The notes under the pieces are model-generated. The model saw only the letters and a list, made by a program, of their open reading frames with translations. It made no database searches and was not told the DNA's origin. A DNA stretch of 64,000 nucleotides from NCBI GenBank assembly GCA_016721195.1, contig JADKIO010000008.1, positions 186,001 to 250,000 on the forward strand. Reading direction: 5' to 3'. Within the stretch, counting starts at the first letter, position 1; each line of letters begins with the position of its first letter. Made by a program: the position numbers and the translations under genes. This DNA comes from Candidatus Geothrix skivensis (GTDB lineage: Bacteria > Acidobacteriota > Holophagae > Holophagales > Holophagaceae). This document shows positions 37,871 to 46,749 of this stretch, in pieces.

Positions 37871-40666
37871 ATGTCTTGCCGCATAGTCCTCAATCCAAGC
37901 CTGATCATGGCGCTCGTCGTGGGTGTGTCGCCCATCCTGGTGGCCCAGAGCAGCACCACGGGAGCCCTGAGTGGCACCGTGCGTGATGCCGCGGGGAACC
38001 CCATCGCCGAAGCGAAGGTCCGGATCACCTCCTCCGCCCTGATCGGCGAGCGGGTGGCCGTCACCACCAAGGCGGGTTCCTACCAGATCTCGGCCCTGCC
38101 TCCCGGCAAGTACAGCGTGGTGATCACCGCCCCCGGCTTCGTCACCGGCAAGAGCCCGATTGCCGTGGAACTGGGTCAGGTCGTGAACCAGCACTTCCGG
38201 CTGGCCGCCGAAAGCCTGCAGGGAGCCATCGTGGAGGTGGTGGCCGACGGATCCAAGGTCGATCCCGCACCCAGCATCGGCAGGAACATCACCTACGAGG
38301 CCCTGGAGAACATCTCCGCCAACCGCAGCCTGAACGAGCTCATCAACATCACGCCCGGCATCAACAACGGCGTGGCCTGGGGTGGCGCCCAGGGCAACGT
38401 CAACGCCTACCTCGTGGATGGCGTGAACATGAGCGACCCCTCCGCAGGTGGCTCCTTCGGCTACACGAACCCCGACTGGTTCTCCGAGATCCAGGTGGGC
38501 GGCATCGGCGCCGGCGCCGAGTACGGCGGCTTCACGGGTGGCTACATCAACGCCGTGACCAAGCGGGGTGGCAACACGGTGGAAGGCACGGCGGATGCCT
38601 ACTTCTCCAGCTCTTCCTGGAGTTCCAAGACCACCTACTCGCACCCGAACTTCAACCCGCCCCCGTCGCCCAAGACCGAGGACAAGGATCTCTCCGTGAG
38701 CATCGGGGGGCCCATCATCAAAGACAAGCTCTGGTACTTCTTCTCCGGCGAGCAGCTCATCTCCCAGGAGGCCACACCCGGAGCCGTGGTGCCCGTGGAG
38801 CTGAAGAATCCCCGCCTGATGGGCAAGCTGACCTATCAGGTGCTCCCCAGCGCCACCCTCGAGGCCTTCTTCTCCTGGACGGGCGTCTACCGCACCAACC
38901 GCGGCATCGGCCTCAACTACCCTCCCGAGACCTGCGTCTCCCAGAACAGCGGCTCCCCGACCTTCGGGCTCACCTGGACCCAGACCTTCGGCGGAGCCAC
39001 CGTCCTCACCTCCCGGCTCTCGGGCTTCACCAGCTATGACACCCGCAAGCCCAATGGCGGCGATCGCCCCTCCGTGGCGGTCAGCGCCGCCAGCGACGGC
39101 AGCATGGTCCCCGGCTCGCTCTCGGGGTTGACCCAGTGGCCCGCCAACTTCACCCACTTCAACAATGCCGTGCTGGGCGCCACCAACGTGAAGTCCCGCA
39201 TCACTGCATCGAGCATCCTGGACCACTTCCGCTCCAGTCTGCTGCTCTCCGGCGACAGCCACGCCTTCCGCGGGGGCTTCGAGTGGGAGCAGGCTTCGGA
39301 TGAACAGAACGAGCACGTCACCGGCGGCCGGAGCTACTCCGCAAAGTACATCGCCCCCGTGCTGAACCCCGACGGCTCCGTGCGGACTCCTGCCCGGATC
39401 TCGCCCACCTCGGCCCTGGTGGGCAAGGAACTGGCCCTCAATGCCCGCATCGACCGGCTCATGCTCTTCGTGCAGGACACCTGGACCCTCAGCGATCGCC
39501 TGACCCTCCGGCCCGGCCTGCGCTTCGAGCAGTTCAAGGGGAGGGCCTACGGCGACAAGAGTCCGGTCTGGACCACCAGCACCTTCGCCCCTCGCTTCGG
39601 CGGCACGGTGGCACTCACCGCGGACAACCGCAACGTGCTGAAGCTCCATGTAGGTCGCTACTTTGATGGCCTGTCGATGGCCTACTTCGACCGCGCCACC
39701 ACCGGCGGCGGCTACACCCCCCGGACCCAGTACGTCTGGGGCAACGCGGCCACCGACAACGTGGATGTCCACAACCCCGAGGCGATCCCCCTCGGCGCCG
39801 CCGGTCCCACCACCACCTCCTACAGCAGCCTGCAGCCTGGCATCAAGCACCCCTACCAGGATGAAGCCACCGCCAGCTATGAGCGCGCCTTCGGCCAGAA
39901 CTGGACCGTGGGCCTCACCGGCATCTACCGCAACGACTACGACATGATCGCGCGGGTCCTGACGAACCCGGCGGCCATGGCCACCGGCACCTGGCTCTAC
40001 ACCATCGATCCCTTCACCAAGCTGCCCGTGGGCGCGGTCTATCCCGATCCCGCCACCGCCACGTGGGCCATCAAGAACGTGGACGACGCCAAGCGCACCT
40101 ACCGCTCGGCGACCCTCTCCGCCGAGCGACGCATGGCCAACAGCTGGGCCCTGTCCGCCTCTTACACCCGGGCGCAGCTCCGCGGAAACATGACCAAGGC
40201 CTGGGGCTACAACGCCCCCTTCGAGACCCCCAGTTCCCTCTACAACGCCGAGGGACTGCTGCCGGGCTTCCATGAGCACGAGGTCAAGATCCGCCCGGTC
40301 TACAAGCTGGGCCGGTTCACCTTCTCCGGCATCTTCACCTACCTGAGTGGCGAGCGGACCACCCGCACCCTGACTTTCAACTCCTCCAACATTCCCGCGC
40401 TCTGGTATGCCCCCCGCGGCACGGACAAGTACCCGTCCCAGAAGAACCTGGACCTGAAGGTGGCGGCGGCCGTCTACCAGAAGAAGCAGACCCGAGTCGA
40501 GGCCTACGTGGACGTCTTCAACGCCCTCAATTCCAGCGCCCCCACGGCCTGGGACGACACCATCAACACCTACTACAACGTCGACACCTTCAATGCGAAC
40601 TTCCACAAGGCCGACATCATCCAGAACCCCCGTTCCATCCGGATCGGCATCCGCCTCCGCTACTAG
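37871..40666 (+). CDS. Large TonB-dependent receptor with CarboxypepD_reg N-terminal domain
   Basis: 931 residues. Signal peptide ends near SPILVAQ. Residues about 30-115 form a carboxypeptidase-regulatory-like beta domain (GALSGTVRDAAGNPIAEAKV). A plug domain follows (NAYLVDGVNMSDPSAGG, GAEYGGFTGGYINAVTKRGG), then a long barrel ending PRSIRIGIRLRY. This Oar/SusC-like type is expanded in Acidobacteriota and usually takes up oligomers. It is divergent from the S51/OPT/iadA operon, so it may import or bind cyanophycin fragments (inference); no SusD partner is present. Confidence 0.9.
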   Translation: MSCRIVLNPSLIMALVVGVSPILVAQSSTTGALSGTVRDAAGNPIAEAKVRITSSALIGERVAVTTKAGSYQISALPPGKYSVVITAPGFVTGKSPIAVELGQVVNQHFRLAAESLQGAIVEVVADGSKVDPAPSIGRNITYEALENISANRSLNELINITPGINNGVAWGGAQGNVNAYLVDGVNMSDPSAGGSFGYTNPDWFSEIQVGGIGAGAEYGGFTGGYINAVTKRGGNTVEGTADAYFSSSSWSSKTTYSHPNFNPPPSPKTEDKDLSVSIGGPIIKDKLWYFFSGEQLISQEATPGAVVPVELKNPRLMGKLTYQVLPSATLEAFFSWTGVYRTNRGIGLNYPPETCVSQNSGSPTFGLTWTQTFGGATVLTSRLSGFTSYDTRKPNGGDRPSVAVSAASDGSMVPGSLSGLTQWPANFTHFNNAVLGATNVKSRITASSILDHFRSSLLLSGDSHAFRGGFEWEQASDEQNEHVTGGRSYSAKYIAPVLNPDGSVRTPARISPTSALVGKELALNARIDRLMLFVQDTWTLSDRLTLRPGLRFEQFKGRAYGDKSPVWTTSTFAPRFGGTVALTADNRNVLKLHVGRYFDGLSMAYFDRATTGGGYTPRTQYVWGNAATDNVDVHNPEAIPLGAAGPTTTSYSSLQPGIKHPYQDEATASYERAFGQNWTVGLTGIYRNDYDMIARVLTNPAAMATGTWLYTIDPFTKLPVGAVYPDPATATWAIKNVDDAKRTYRSATLSAERRMANSWALSASYTRAQLRGNMTKAWGYNAPFETPSSLYNAEGLLPGFHEHEVKIRPVYKLGRFTFSGIFTYLSGERTTRTLTFNSSNIPALWYAPRGTDKYPSQKNLDLKVAAAVYQKKQTRVEAYVDVFNALNSSAPTAWDDTINTYYNVDTFNANFHKADIIQNPRSIRIGIRLRY

Positions 40667-40734
40667 CTTCGTCAGATCCCAGGCTGCATCGATTCCTTCA
40701 ACCCGACTCCGGACCTTCGATGAGGAACCCTCCC

Positions 40735-41940
40735 ATGAAACTCCTACTCCATGCCATCGCTGCAGGTGCCATCGTTTGTATGGTGGCTTGCGCCGGGAAG
40801 AGCACCCAGGGCACCCCTCTGCCCATGCTCCCCATGATCACGAGCCAGCCCCAGAATGCCGTCATCAACGTGGCCGACATCGGCACCCAGGCCACCTTCT
40901 CGGTGGAGGCCACCAACGGCGCCCATTACCAGTGGTCCAGCGCCTTGTTCAGTGGCACGGGCAGCATCTCCGCCTGGGCCCCCATCACGGCCGCCACCAG
41001 CTCGACCTATGCCGTCACCACGACCAAGGCCGACATCGGCAGGACCCCGCTACCCCTGTTCCGGGTGGAAGTCCTGGACGCCACCAGGACCCTCTCCAGC
41101 ACTTCCGCGGCGGCCAGCCTGTCGATCTCGGTGCCGGTCGGCTACCCCTTCTTCACCACCCAGCCCGCGCCGGTCATTGCCAATCCCGGGACTGATGCGA
41201 CGTTCACCGTGGTCAACTCGGGCGTCCCCGCCCCAACGTTCCAGTGGCAGAAGAAGCCTGCCGCTGGCGTCTGGGCCGATGTTGCCGGAGCGACCGGCGC
41301 GACCCTCATCGTTCCCGCGGTAACGGTCGCGGATAACGGTGCGCTGCTCCGTTGCGTCGCCACCAACTCGGCGGGCACCAACGCCTCCGATGAAGCCAAG
41401 CTCACCGTGGGTGTCGAGCTGCTGGCCAACAAGGGCTTCGAGGATGGCCAGACCCAGACGGCCTGGACCACCTCTGGTGGCGGCTCCAAGGCCAGCTGGA
41501 CGGGCAAGATGATCGGCGACAGCACGGCCACCAGCCGGTTGACCGTGCGGACCGGGGCCTTCTACCTGTATCTCGGCAACATCTCCGGGGCGGGTTCGGA
41601 CTTCGCCTACCAGGACGTGACCATCGATGCGGCCGCCGTGTCCGCGAACCTGACCTACGCTTGGGCCATCCGGGTGGGCTCCACCACCACCGCGGTGGGG
41701 GACGTCACCCTCAAGGTGGAGATCCGGGATCCCCTGACCAACACGGTGCTGGCCACCGCCCTGACCAAGGATGCGAAGACCCACGGCTCCGCCACCAGCC
41801 CCGCGCCCTGGCAGCCCCTGGAGACCTTCAACCTCCTTCCCTACAAGGGCCAGACCGTGCGCATCTACTTCACCTCTGCTTCGATCGCCAGCTACGCCTA
41901 CATCGGCGTCGACGATGTCTCCGTCGTCGTGGCCAAGTAG
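40735..41940 (+). CDS. Surface lipoprotein with Ig-like domains
   Basis: 401 residues from ATG 40735, which has GAGGAA upstream. Lipoprotein signal with lipobox MVACAGK. Two Ig-like beta domains (about 35-130 and 135-230; VPAPTFQWQKKPAAG, LLRCVATNSAGTNAS) are followed by a jelly-roll-like C-terminal domain (LLANKGFEDGQTQTAW and FTSASIASYAYIGVDDVSV), as in carbohydrate- or polymer-binding modules. It lies 68 bases after the TonB receptor on the same strand and may act as its surface binding partner in place of a SusD protein (inference). Confidence 0.72.
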   Translation: MKLLLHAIAAGAIVCMVACAGKSTQGTPLPMLPMITSQPQNAVINVADIGTQATFSVEATNGAHYQWSSALFSGTGSISAWAPITAATSSTYAVTTTKADIGRTPLPLFRVEVLDATRTLSSTSAAASLSISVPVGYPFFTTQPAPVIANPGTDATFTVVNSGVPAPTFQWQKKPAAGVWADVAGATGATLIVPAVTVADNGALLRCVATNSAGTNASDEAKLTVGVELLANKGFEDGQTQTAWTTSGGGSKASWTGKMIGDSTATSRLTVRTGAFYLYLGNISGAGSDFAYQDVTIDAAAVSANLTYAWAIRVGSTTTAVGDVTLKVEIRDPLTNTVLATALTKDAKTHGSATSPAPWQPLETFNLLPYKGQTVRIYFTSASIASYAYIGVDDVSVVVAK

Positions 41941-41957
41941 CCCTTGATCGCCCCCGA

Positions 41958-41986
41958 AGCGGCGCCGGAACACCGGCGCCGCTTTT
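41958..41986 (+). terminator. Intrinsic terminator after the Ig-like lipoprotein gene
   Basis: Perfect 11-bp stem (AGCGGCGCCGG / CCGGCGCCGCT) with a 4-base loop and four T residues, 17 bases after the stop codon. It separates the receptor/lipoprotein unit from the regulator gene. Confidence 0.88.
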
Positions 41987-42035
41987 CGCTGTCTGCCTTC
42001 CCCACAACCTGCTCCGCTTCCGGCATCCTAGTCCC

Positions 42036-42923
42036 ATGGCCCGACCTCCGAAGGACCCCTCCCCCTCCCAGTCCAGCTCGTGCCCTCCCGGCCTCTCCTT
42101 CCTGGATCGACTCACCCAGAACATGGAGCGCTTCTCGGCGGGGCAGCGGCAGATCGCCGACAGCCTGCTGAACCATCCCGATGACGCCGCCTTCTGGAAT
42201 GCCGCGAACCTGGCCGAGCAGGCCAAGGTGAGCGAGGCCACGGTGGTGCGCTTCGCCCAGTTCCTCGGCTACGAGGGCTTCCCCGAGATGCGCCAGGCCC
42301 TCACGTCCGAGGCCCGCCAGCGCATCAGCAAGCAGGCTGGCCTGCTGCACGCCCCCCCCGGGGCCGCCGCCACCCTGGTGGAGGTCGCCCACCGGGACAT
42401 CGCCAACATCCAGAGGACGGTGGGCCAGGTCAACGAGCGCATGCTCGAGGCGGCGGTGGACCGCCTGCTGAAGTCCCGGCACCGTGTGATGATTGGCCGG
42501 GGCATCTCTCAGCACATGGCCCGGCTGCTGGGCTACCTCCTCACCCTGGCGGGTTTGCCGAGCATCTCGGGGGAAGCCTCGGATCTCTCGCTGCAAGTGG
42601 CCAACCTGGAGCCCCCGGATCTGCTCATCGCCTTCAGCTTCCACCCCTACGCCAAGGAAACCCTCGAGGCCGTGGCCTTCGCGCGGGAGCGGAAGGTCCC
42701 GGTGATGGCCTTCACGGATCGCATGGAGGCCCCCCTGGTGGTCCTGTCGGATCACACCCTGCTGGTGCCGGGCGAGAACCTCATGTACTCCCACAGCATC
42801 GTGGCCTTCGCGGTCCTGGCCAACGCCCTGGTCACCGCCGTGGCCAGCCGGGACCGCACCAAGTCCCTGCAGCGCCTCCGCTCCGCCGAGCGGGTGGCCA
42901 CCTCCGAGTTCTACCAGGGCTGA
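42036..42923 (+). CDS. MurR/RpiR-family transcriptional regulator
   Basis: 295 residues: an N-terminal helix-turn-helix domain (FSAGQRQIADSLLNHPDDAAF, in parts; AKVSEATVVRFAQFLGYEGF) and a C-terminal SIS domain (about 130-270; MIGRGISQHMARLLGY, DLLIAFSFHPYAKETLEAV) that usually binds phosphosugars. The ATG at 42036 has a weak RBS and the first 25 residues are low-complexity, so a start nearer 42123 is possible. Its position suggests control of the neighbouring receptor and peptidase operons, which would be an unusual target for the family. Confidence 0.85.
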   Translation: MARPPKDPSPSQSSSCPPGLSFLDRLTQNMERFSAGQRQIADSLLNHPDDAAFWNAANLAEQAKVSEATVVRFAQFLGYEGFPEMRQALTSEARQRISKQAGLLHAPPGAAATLVEVAHRDIANIQRTVGQVNERMLEAAVDRLLKSRHRVMIGRGISQHMARLLGYLLTLAGLPSISGEASDLSLQVANLEPPDLLIAFSFHPYAKETLEAVAFARERKVPVMAFTDRMEAPLVVLSDHTLLVPGENLMYSHSIVAFAVLANALVTAVASRDRTKSLQRLRSAERVATSEFYQG

Positions 42924-43005
42924 GCCAAGCGCGGAGTCTCGGGCACCTGGTTCACGGGCTTGAGGGAACCGACGAGCTGCCCCCTTCCCGGGCTATGCTG
43001 GGTGC

Positions 43006-44010
43006 ATGCAGGTCGTGGATACTCTAGGCCGCCCCCTCCGGGCCCTCCGCATCTCGGTCACGGACCGGTGCAATTTCCGCTGCCGGTACTGCATGCCCCG
43101 GGAGGTCTTCGGGCCCGACTACGCCTACCTGGATCGGTCGGCCCTGCTCAGCTTCGAGGAGATCACCCGCCTGGTCCGGATCGCCACGGGCCTGGGCATC
43201 GCCAAGGTGCGGCTCACCGGCGGGGAGCCCCTGCTCCGCCGGGAGCTGCCGACCCTGGTGCGGATGCTGGCCGCGGTTCCCGGCCTCCAGGATCTGGCCC
43301 TCACCACCAATGGCGCCCTCCTGGGGGAGCTGGCCCCGGCCCTGCGGGCGGCCGGGCTGAAGCGGCTCACCGTGAGCCTGGATACCCTCCGGCCGGACCG
43401 CTTCCAGTCCCTCAGCGATACGGACCTGCCCCTCGACAAGGTCCTGTCAGGCCTGGAGGCCGCCCGGGCCGCGGGCTTCGGCCCCATCAAGCTCAACTGC
43501 GTGCTTCAGCGCGGGGTGAACGAGGACGAGATCCTCGATCTGGCGGCCTTCGCCCGGGAGCAGGGCCATACCCTGCGCTTCATCGAGTTCATGGACGTGG
43601 GCACCACCAACGGCTGGAAGCTGGACTCCGTGGTGCCCGCCGCCGAGATCCGCGGGATCCTCCAGGCCCGCTGGCCTCTGGAGCCCCTGCCGGTGGCCCC
43701 GGGCCAGGTGGCCCGGGACTGGCGCTACCGGGATGGCCGGGGCGAGGTGGGCCTCATCGCCTCGGTGACGGCCCCCTTCTGCCGGGACTGCGACCGGGCC
43801 AGGCTGTCGGCCGATGGCCACCTCTACACCTGCCTGTTCGCGGCCACGGGCCTCGACCTCAAGGGCTGCCTGCGCGTGGGCCACAGCGACGCCGACCTCA
43901 CCGCCCTCCTCTCCGCCCACTGGGGGCGCCGGGAGGACCGCTACTCGGAGCTGCGGCGCGAGAACACCCAGGGCCTGCCCCGCATCGAGATGTCGCACAT
44001 CGGGGGGTGA
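43006..44010 (+). CDS. moaA: GTP 3',8-cyclase, molybdenum cofactor biosynthesis
   Basis: Radical SAM enzyme starting molybdopterin synthesis from GTP. 334 residues. The SAM cluster motif is Cys22-x3-Cys26-x2-Cys29 (RCNFRCRYC); GGEPLLRRELP, the TNG segment and the C-terminal cluster CRDCDRARLSADGHLYTC are intact. It ends MSHIGG, the typical C-terminus carrying the functional Gly-Gly. Alone here; no other moa genes are adjacent. The stop codon is followed at once by the G-rich tract. Confidence 0.95.
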   Translation: MQVVDTLGRPLRALRISVTDRCNFRCRYCMPREVFGPDYAYLDRSALLSFEEITRLVRIATGLGIAKVRLTGGEPLLRRELPTLVRMLAAVPGLQDLALTTNGALLGELAPALRAAGLKRLTVSLDTLRPDRFQSLSDTDLPLDKVLSGLEAARAAGFGPIKLNCVLQRGVNEDEILDLAAFAREQGHTLRFIEFMDVGTTNGWKLDSVVPAAEIRGILQARWPLEPLPVAPGQVARDWRYRDGRGEVGLIASVTAPFCRDCDRARLSADGHLYTCLFAATGLDLKGCLRVGHSDADLTALLSAHWGRREDRYSELRRENTQGLPRIEMSHIGG

Positions 44011-44106
44011 GGGGCGGGGGGGGGGGGGGGGGGGGGGGCGGGTGCGGCCGGGGGGGGCGGGGGGGGGAGGGGCGGCGGGTGGGGGGCGGGGGGGGGGGGG
44101 GGGGGG
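44011..44106. repeat. Extreme G-rich low-complexity tract
   Basis: By hand count 84 of 96 bases are G on the plus strand, including uninterrupted runs of more than 15. It fills the gap between the convergent moaA and DAHP synthase genes where a terminator would be expected. It could be a real quadruplex-forming tract or an assembly/sequencing artefact at a hard hairpin. A small AGGGCG/CGCCCT dyad follows at 44118-44134. Confidence 0.8.
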
Positions 44107-44133
44107 CCCCCGCTGCCAGGGCGACGAGCGCCC

Positions 44134-45489
44134 TCAAGCCTCCCGGATCATCTGGGCGATGAGGAAGGCCATCTCCAGGCTCTGACTGCGGTTCAGGCGC
44201 GGGTCGCAGCCGCTGCGGTAGGCCCGCTGGAGGCCCGCCTCATCCAGATTCTCCATGCCACCGGTGCACTCGGTGACGGGCTCGCCCGTGAGCTCGAAGT
44301 GCACGGCGCCCATGCGGGAGCCGCAGGCCCGGTGCAGGGAGGCGACCTCCTGCAGCTCCTGGAGGATGTCCCCGAAGGCCCGGGTCTTGAGTCCCCCGGC
44401 GGCCTGGCGGCCGTTGCCGTGCATGGGATCGCAGCTCCAGAGCACCGGGTGACCTTCCTCCCGGGCACAGGCGATGAGGCCCGGCAGGGCGGCCTCGGCC
44501 CGGCCCGCCCCGAAGCGGGTGATGAGGGTGAGGCGGCCGGGTCTGCGCTCGGGATCCAGCCTGGCCAGCACCTGCCGGAGGGTGTCGGGGGTCATGACGG
44601 CGCTCACCTTCAGGCCGATGGGATTGGCGATGCCCCGGACGTACTCCAGGTGCGCGTGGTCCAGCTGGCGGGTGCGCTCGCCGATCCAGAGGAAGTGGGC
44701 CCCCAGGTTGTAGTGGCGGCCCTTTTCGGGAACGAACCGGGTGAGGGCCGTCTCGAAGGGCAGGTGCAGGGCCTCGTGGCTGGTGAACAGCTCGCCGGTC
44801 CGCAGGTGCTCGGGCAGCCCCCCCAGCCGTTGCACGAAGGCCAGGGAGTTCCGCACCTGGTCCAGGGTCTCCAGGTAGTGCCCCGCATCCTCCCGGCTCC
44901 AGGAGAGGTCCCAGTGCTCCGGGTGCTGCAGGTCCGCGAACCCGCCGTCCACCAGGGCCCGCAGGTGGTTCAGGGTGGCGGCGGCCCGGTGGTAGGCCTC
45001 CATCAGCCGGCGGGGATCCGCCTCCCGCTGGTCCAGGCCCAGGCCATTGATGAGGTCCCCCCGGTAGACCGGCACCTCCTCACCGTTGACCCGTTCCGTG
45101 AGGCCGCTGCGGGGCTTGGCGTACTGGCCGGCGATGCGGCCCAGGTGGACCACTCCCGTGCGGCCCCCATGGGTGATGAGCACGGACATCTGCAAGAGCA
45201 CCCGCAGCTTGTCCTGGATGATGGCCCCGCGGCAGTCCGCGAAGGCCTCGGCGCAGTCGCCGCCCTGCAGCAGGAAGCGTTTCCCTTCGGCGGCTTCGGC
45301 CAGCTGCTGCTGGAGGAAGTCGACCTCTTCGGCCACCACCAGCGGCGGCAGCTCCCGAAGCTCCGCCAGCACCGCCTCCACCGCGGCCGCATCGCGGTAG
45401 ACGGGCTGCTGCGCCGCGGGCAGACCCCGCCAGGAATCGGGGGTCCAGGGCTGCTTGGCGTGAGGGGTCATGGGAGTCTCCAGGTTCAT
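44134..45489 (-). CDS. 3-deoxy-7-phosphoheptulonate synthase, class II
   Basis: Condenses phosphoenolpyruvate and erythrose-4-phosphate, the first step of the shikimate pathway. 451 residues of the plant/Mycobacterium type, with QGGDCAEAF, RIAGQYAKPRS, the NGEEVPVYRGD loop and CDPMHGN, and a C-terminal GVHFELTGEPVTEC-like motif (MGAVHFELTGEPVTEC). It overlaps pheA by 4 bases (ATGA), so both lie under the same attenuator. The N-terminal regulatory extension of plant enzymes is short here. Confidence 0.93.
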   Translation of the reverse strand: MNLETPMTPHAKQPWTPDSWRGLPAAQQPVYRDAAAVEAVLAELRELPPLVVAEEVDFLQQQLAEAAEGKRFLLQGGDCAEAFADCRGAIIQDKLRVLLQMSVLITHGGRTGVVHLGRIAGQYAKPRSGLTERVNGEEVPVYRGDLINGLGLDQREADPRRLMEAYHRAAATLNHLRALVDGGFADLQHPEHWDLSWSREDAGHYLETLDQVRNSLAFVQRLGGLPEHLRTGELFTSHEALHLPFETALTRFVPEKGRHYNLGAHFLWIGERTRQLDHAHLEYVRGIANPIGLKVSAVMTPDTLRQVLARLDPERRPGRLTLITRFGAGRAEAALPGLIACAREEGHPVLWSCDPMHGNGRQAAGGLKTRAFGDILQELQEVASLHRACGSRMGAVHFELTGEPVTECTGGMENLDEAGLQRAYRSGCDPRLNRSQSLEMAFLIAQMIREA

Positions 45490-46592
45490 GGCAGGCCTTC
45501 GGTCACGGCCTGCGGGTAGCTGCCCAGCACCTTCAGGGAGGCGCAGGCATGTTGGAGCTCGACGAGGGCCTCGGCCATGAGCGGGTCTTCCGCATGGCCC
45601 TCCACGTCCAGGAAGAAGGCGTACTCCCAGAGGTTTCGCCGGGTGGGCCGGCTCTGGATGCGGCTGAGGTTGAGGCCCCGTCGGGCCAGGGGCTCCAGCA
45701 ACCGGAGTAGGGCGCCGGAGCCATCCCGGGCCAGGGCCAGCAGGGTGGTGCGGTCCCGGCCCGTGGGCTCGGCGGACTTGGGGCCCAGCACCAGGAACCG
45801 GGTCGCATTGGCGGCCAGGTCCTGGATCTTCGTTTCGGCCACCTGGAGGCCGAAGAGCTCCGCGGCCAGCTCGGAGGCCACGGCCGCGCCCTCACCATCT
45901 TCCCGGGCCAGCCGGGCGGCCTCGCTGGTGGAAGGCGCTTCGATCCGGTCCGCCTGCGGGATGTGGGCCTCTAGCCAGCGGCTGCACTGGCCCAGACCCT
46001 GGGCATGGGAATAGACCCGCCGCACGCTTCCCAGGTCGAGGCCCGGGCGCACCAGCAGGGCCTGATCCACGGGCAGCAGGATCTCCGCGCAGATGCGCAG
46101 GGGGCTCTCCAGGAAGGCATCCAGGGTGGAATCCACGGCCCCTTCCGTGGCGTTCTCCACCGGCACCACGCCGTAGTCGGCCCGGGCCCGCTCCACGGCC
46201 TGGAACACGGCCTGGATGGTGCCCTGGGGCAGGGCCTGGCTGGAGCCGCCGAACTGGTGGCGGGCCGCCAGGTGGGTGAAGGTGCCTTCGGGCCCCAGGA
46301 AGGCCACCCGCAGGGGCTTCTCCAGGCTGAGGCAGGCGCTCATGATCTCCTGGAAGATGGTGCGCACGGCCGTGTCGGGGAAGGGGCCGCCGTTGGCCGC
46401 CACCAGGCGGGTGAGGACCTCCCGCTCCCGCTTGGGGGCATGGAAGAGGGCCTCCGGCGAGACTTCCGTTTTCAGGCGGCCCACCTCGGCGGCGAGCCCG
46501 GCCCGATGGTTGAGCAGGGCCAGCACCTGGTCATCCACGGCGTCGATGGCCTGGCGGAGGCTGGCGAGGTTAGGGGGGTCGAGCCGGGACAT
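45486..46592 (-). CDS. pheA: Bifunctional chorismate mutase/prephenate dehydratase (P-protein)
   Basis: Converts chorismate via prephenate to phenylpyruvate for phenylalanine synthesis. 368 residues from ATG 46592 (GGAG upstream; a GTG at 46598 is less likely). Chorismate mutase AroQ-type domain at 1-85 (LRQAIDAVDDQVLALLNHRA), prephenate dehydratase at about 93-275 (VAFLGPEGTFTHLAA, the ATRFLVLG Thr-Arg-Phe motif), ACT domain at about 285-360 (GALLRLLEPLARRGLNLSRI), the phenylalanine feedback site. The leader peptide and attenuator lie just upstream. Confidence 0.95.
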   Translation of the reverse strand: MSRLDPPNLASLRQAIDAVDDQVLALLNHRAGLAAEVGRLKTEVSPEALFHAPKREREVLTRLVAANGGPFPDTAVRTIFQEIMSACLSLEKPLRVAFLGPEGTFTHLAARHQFGGSSQALPQGTIQAVFQAVERARADYGVVPVENATEGAVDSTLDAFLESPLRICAEILLPVDQALLVRPGLDLGSVRRVYSHAQGLGQCSRWLEAHIPQADRIEAPSTSEAARLAREDGEGAAVASELAAELFGLQVAETKIQDLAANATRFLVLGPKSAEPTGRDRTTLLALARDGSGALLRLLEPLARRGLNLSRIQSRPTRRNLWEYAFFLDVEGHAEDPLMAEALVELQHACASLKVLGSYPQAVTEGLP

Positions 46593-46609
46593 GGGCACTC
46601 CAGAATGCG

Positions 46610-46638
46610 AAAACCCCCGAGCCGTGAGGTCTCGGGGG
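46610..46638 (-). terminator. Attenuator terminator before pheA
   Basis: Read on the minus strand: CCCCCGAG, nine-base loop, CTCGGGGG, then TTTT. It sits between the leader peptide stop (46661) and the pheA start (46592). The 5' arm can alternatively pair with CTCGGG inside the leader peptide coding region, offering a possible anti-terminator. Confidence 0.8.
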
Positions 46639-46660
46639 CGATGTCGGAAGCGGTTTGGAG

Positions 46661-46729
46661 CTAGTTACCGCCTACCCTCGCACCCGAGGCGCGAAAGCTA
46701 AAGGCGAAATAGCGGCGGGAGGTCAACAT
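46661..46729 (-). CDS. Aromatic leader peptide of the pheA-DAHP synthase operon
   Basis: A 22-codon frame, MLTSRRYFAFSFRASGARV plus GGN and a TAG stop, preceded by AGGA. Codons 7-12 read Tyr-Phe-Ala-Phe-Ser-Phe, a cluster of aromatic residues just before a terminator hairpin and two genes of phenylalanine synthesis. This is the layout of classical ribosome-mediated attenuation: scarcity of charged tRNA-Phe would stall the ribosome and favour read-through. Too short for ordinary gene finders. The mechanism is inferred; the sequence layout is directly seen. Confidence 0.8.
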   Translation of the reverse strand: MLTSRRYFAFSFRASGARVGGN

Positions 46730-46749
46730 GGCGGTCCTGACAGCTTAAT

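Noticed and set aside
37802..40606. 934-codon minus-strand frame opposite the TonB receptor
   Set aside because: Shadow frame rich in Gly/Val/His; the plus-strand receptor has signal peptide, plug and barrel features.
46599..46749. Considered as a T-box riboswitch or tRNA before pheA
   Set aside because: No T-box core sequence or cloverleaf; the Phe-rich leader frame plus terminator explains the region better.
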